This document shows, in pieces, positions 63,619 through 64,000 of a DNA stretch of 64,000 bases (position 1 is the first letter of the stretch; every line of letters begins with the position of its first letter). The translations under genes were made by a program, and so were the position numbers. The notes under the pieces were generated by a model, which was not told the origin of the DNA, did no database searches, and saw nothing but the letters and a program-made list of their open reading frames with translations. Source of the DNA: Lingula anatina (taxonomy: Eukaryota > Brachiopoda > Lingulata > Lingulida > Lingulidae); NCBI RefSeq assembly GCF_001039355.2, contig NW_019774291.1:703751-767750 (forward strand), in the 5' to 3' direction.

Positions 63619-64000
63619 GAGAATTGAAATTGTCATTTGAATTAACTTCAATATGCACAGTAAACTCACCAAAGGCAGAGGATTTTCCTTTTAAATCATT
63701 ACTTTTAGTGCATTTTTGACCATCATGAGATGAATCGCCACAGATATATGAGTTTTGTATAGGACATCACTAAACTTGAACCATATTTCAAAATACATGT
63801 AAAACTATCATATTTATAATAACCTTTTTCTTAACATTTCTCAGTGTTGCAAATTATACAGTAAATGTGAACAGCTTTTGGTTTACACAAAAACATTTTT
63901 CATTCTTTTGTAAACAATATCTAAATGGACTGTCATGAAAGTATAGAAATTTAATATATAATTTTTAAAGGACAAACTGCCAACTTATGTTTTGCATTCA
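63619..64000. other. nothing recognised, probably intron
   Basis: AT-rich with no coding signal. If the exon at 63565-63611 is real, this is its upstream intron. Confidence 0.3.

Overview
This window is animal (metazoan) nuclear DNA. It is AT-rich, with short exons, GT-AG introns of a few hundred bases, polymorphic microsatellites, many short inverted-repeat transposons, and no operons. The recognisable proteins (ribosomal protein S14, ZSWIM8, an SLC9B/NHA exchanger, CEP95, COX6B) fit a marine invertebrate, but I cannot name the species.

Most of the apparent gene duplication looks false. Six single-N characters (6429, 13564, 24366, 27760, 36568, 48112) split the window into contigs, and neighbouring contigs repeat the same exons, introns and intergenic DNA with only SNPs, small indels and transposon presence/absence. 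The best reading is two haplotypes of one locus laid end to end. One haplotype ('hap1') appears to be 1-6428, 13565-24365 and 36569-48111. The other ('hap2') is 6430-13563, 24367-27759 and 27761-36567. About 18 kb is redundant, so the real locus is nearer 46 kb. A 79-base N gap lies at 42743-42821.

Layout of the real locus: (1) ZSWIM8 first coding exon on the minus strand, divergent from RPS14 on the plus strand. (2) A two-exon secreted cysteine-rich gene on the plus strand. (3) A ten-exon SLC9B-type Na+/H+ antiporter on the minus strand. (4) A spacer of several kb with miniature transposons and no assignable gene. (5) CEP95 on the minus strand, 20 exons, seen in overlapping pieces. (6) A divergent plus-strand gene of unknown function with a helix-hairpin-helix-like motif and an in-frame TAG. 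(7) A Penelope-like retroelement remnant. (8) A COX6B-like gene on the plus strand with unusual N- and C-terminal extensions. (9) A LINE reverse-transcriptase fragment and possibly the last exon of a further minus-strand gene.

The genes do not form a pathway; they are ordinary housekeeping and ciliary or centrosomal neighbours. The accessory biology is in the repeats. There is a TA-target transposon with 25-bp perfect termini whose filled and empty alleles are both present. There is a 214-bp MITE family with one haplotype-specific insertion. There are three long fold-back elements, a hAT-like non-autonomous element, and a roughly 2-kb dispersed element with a terminal hairpin and internal tandem repeats.
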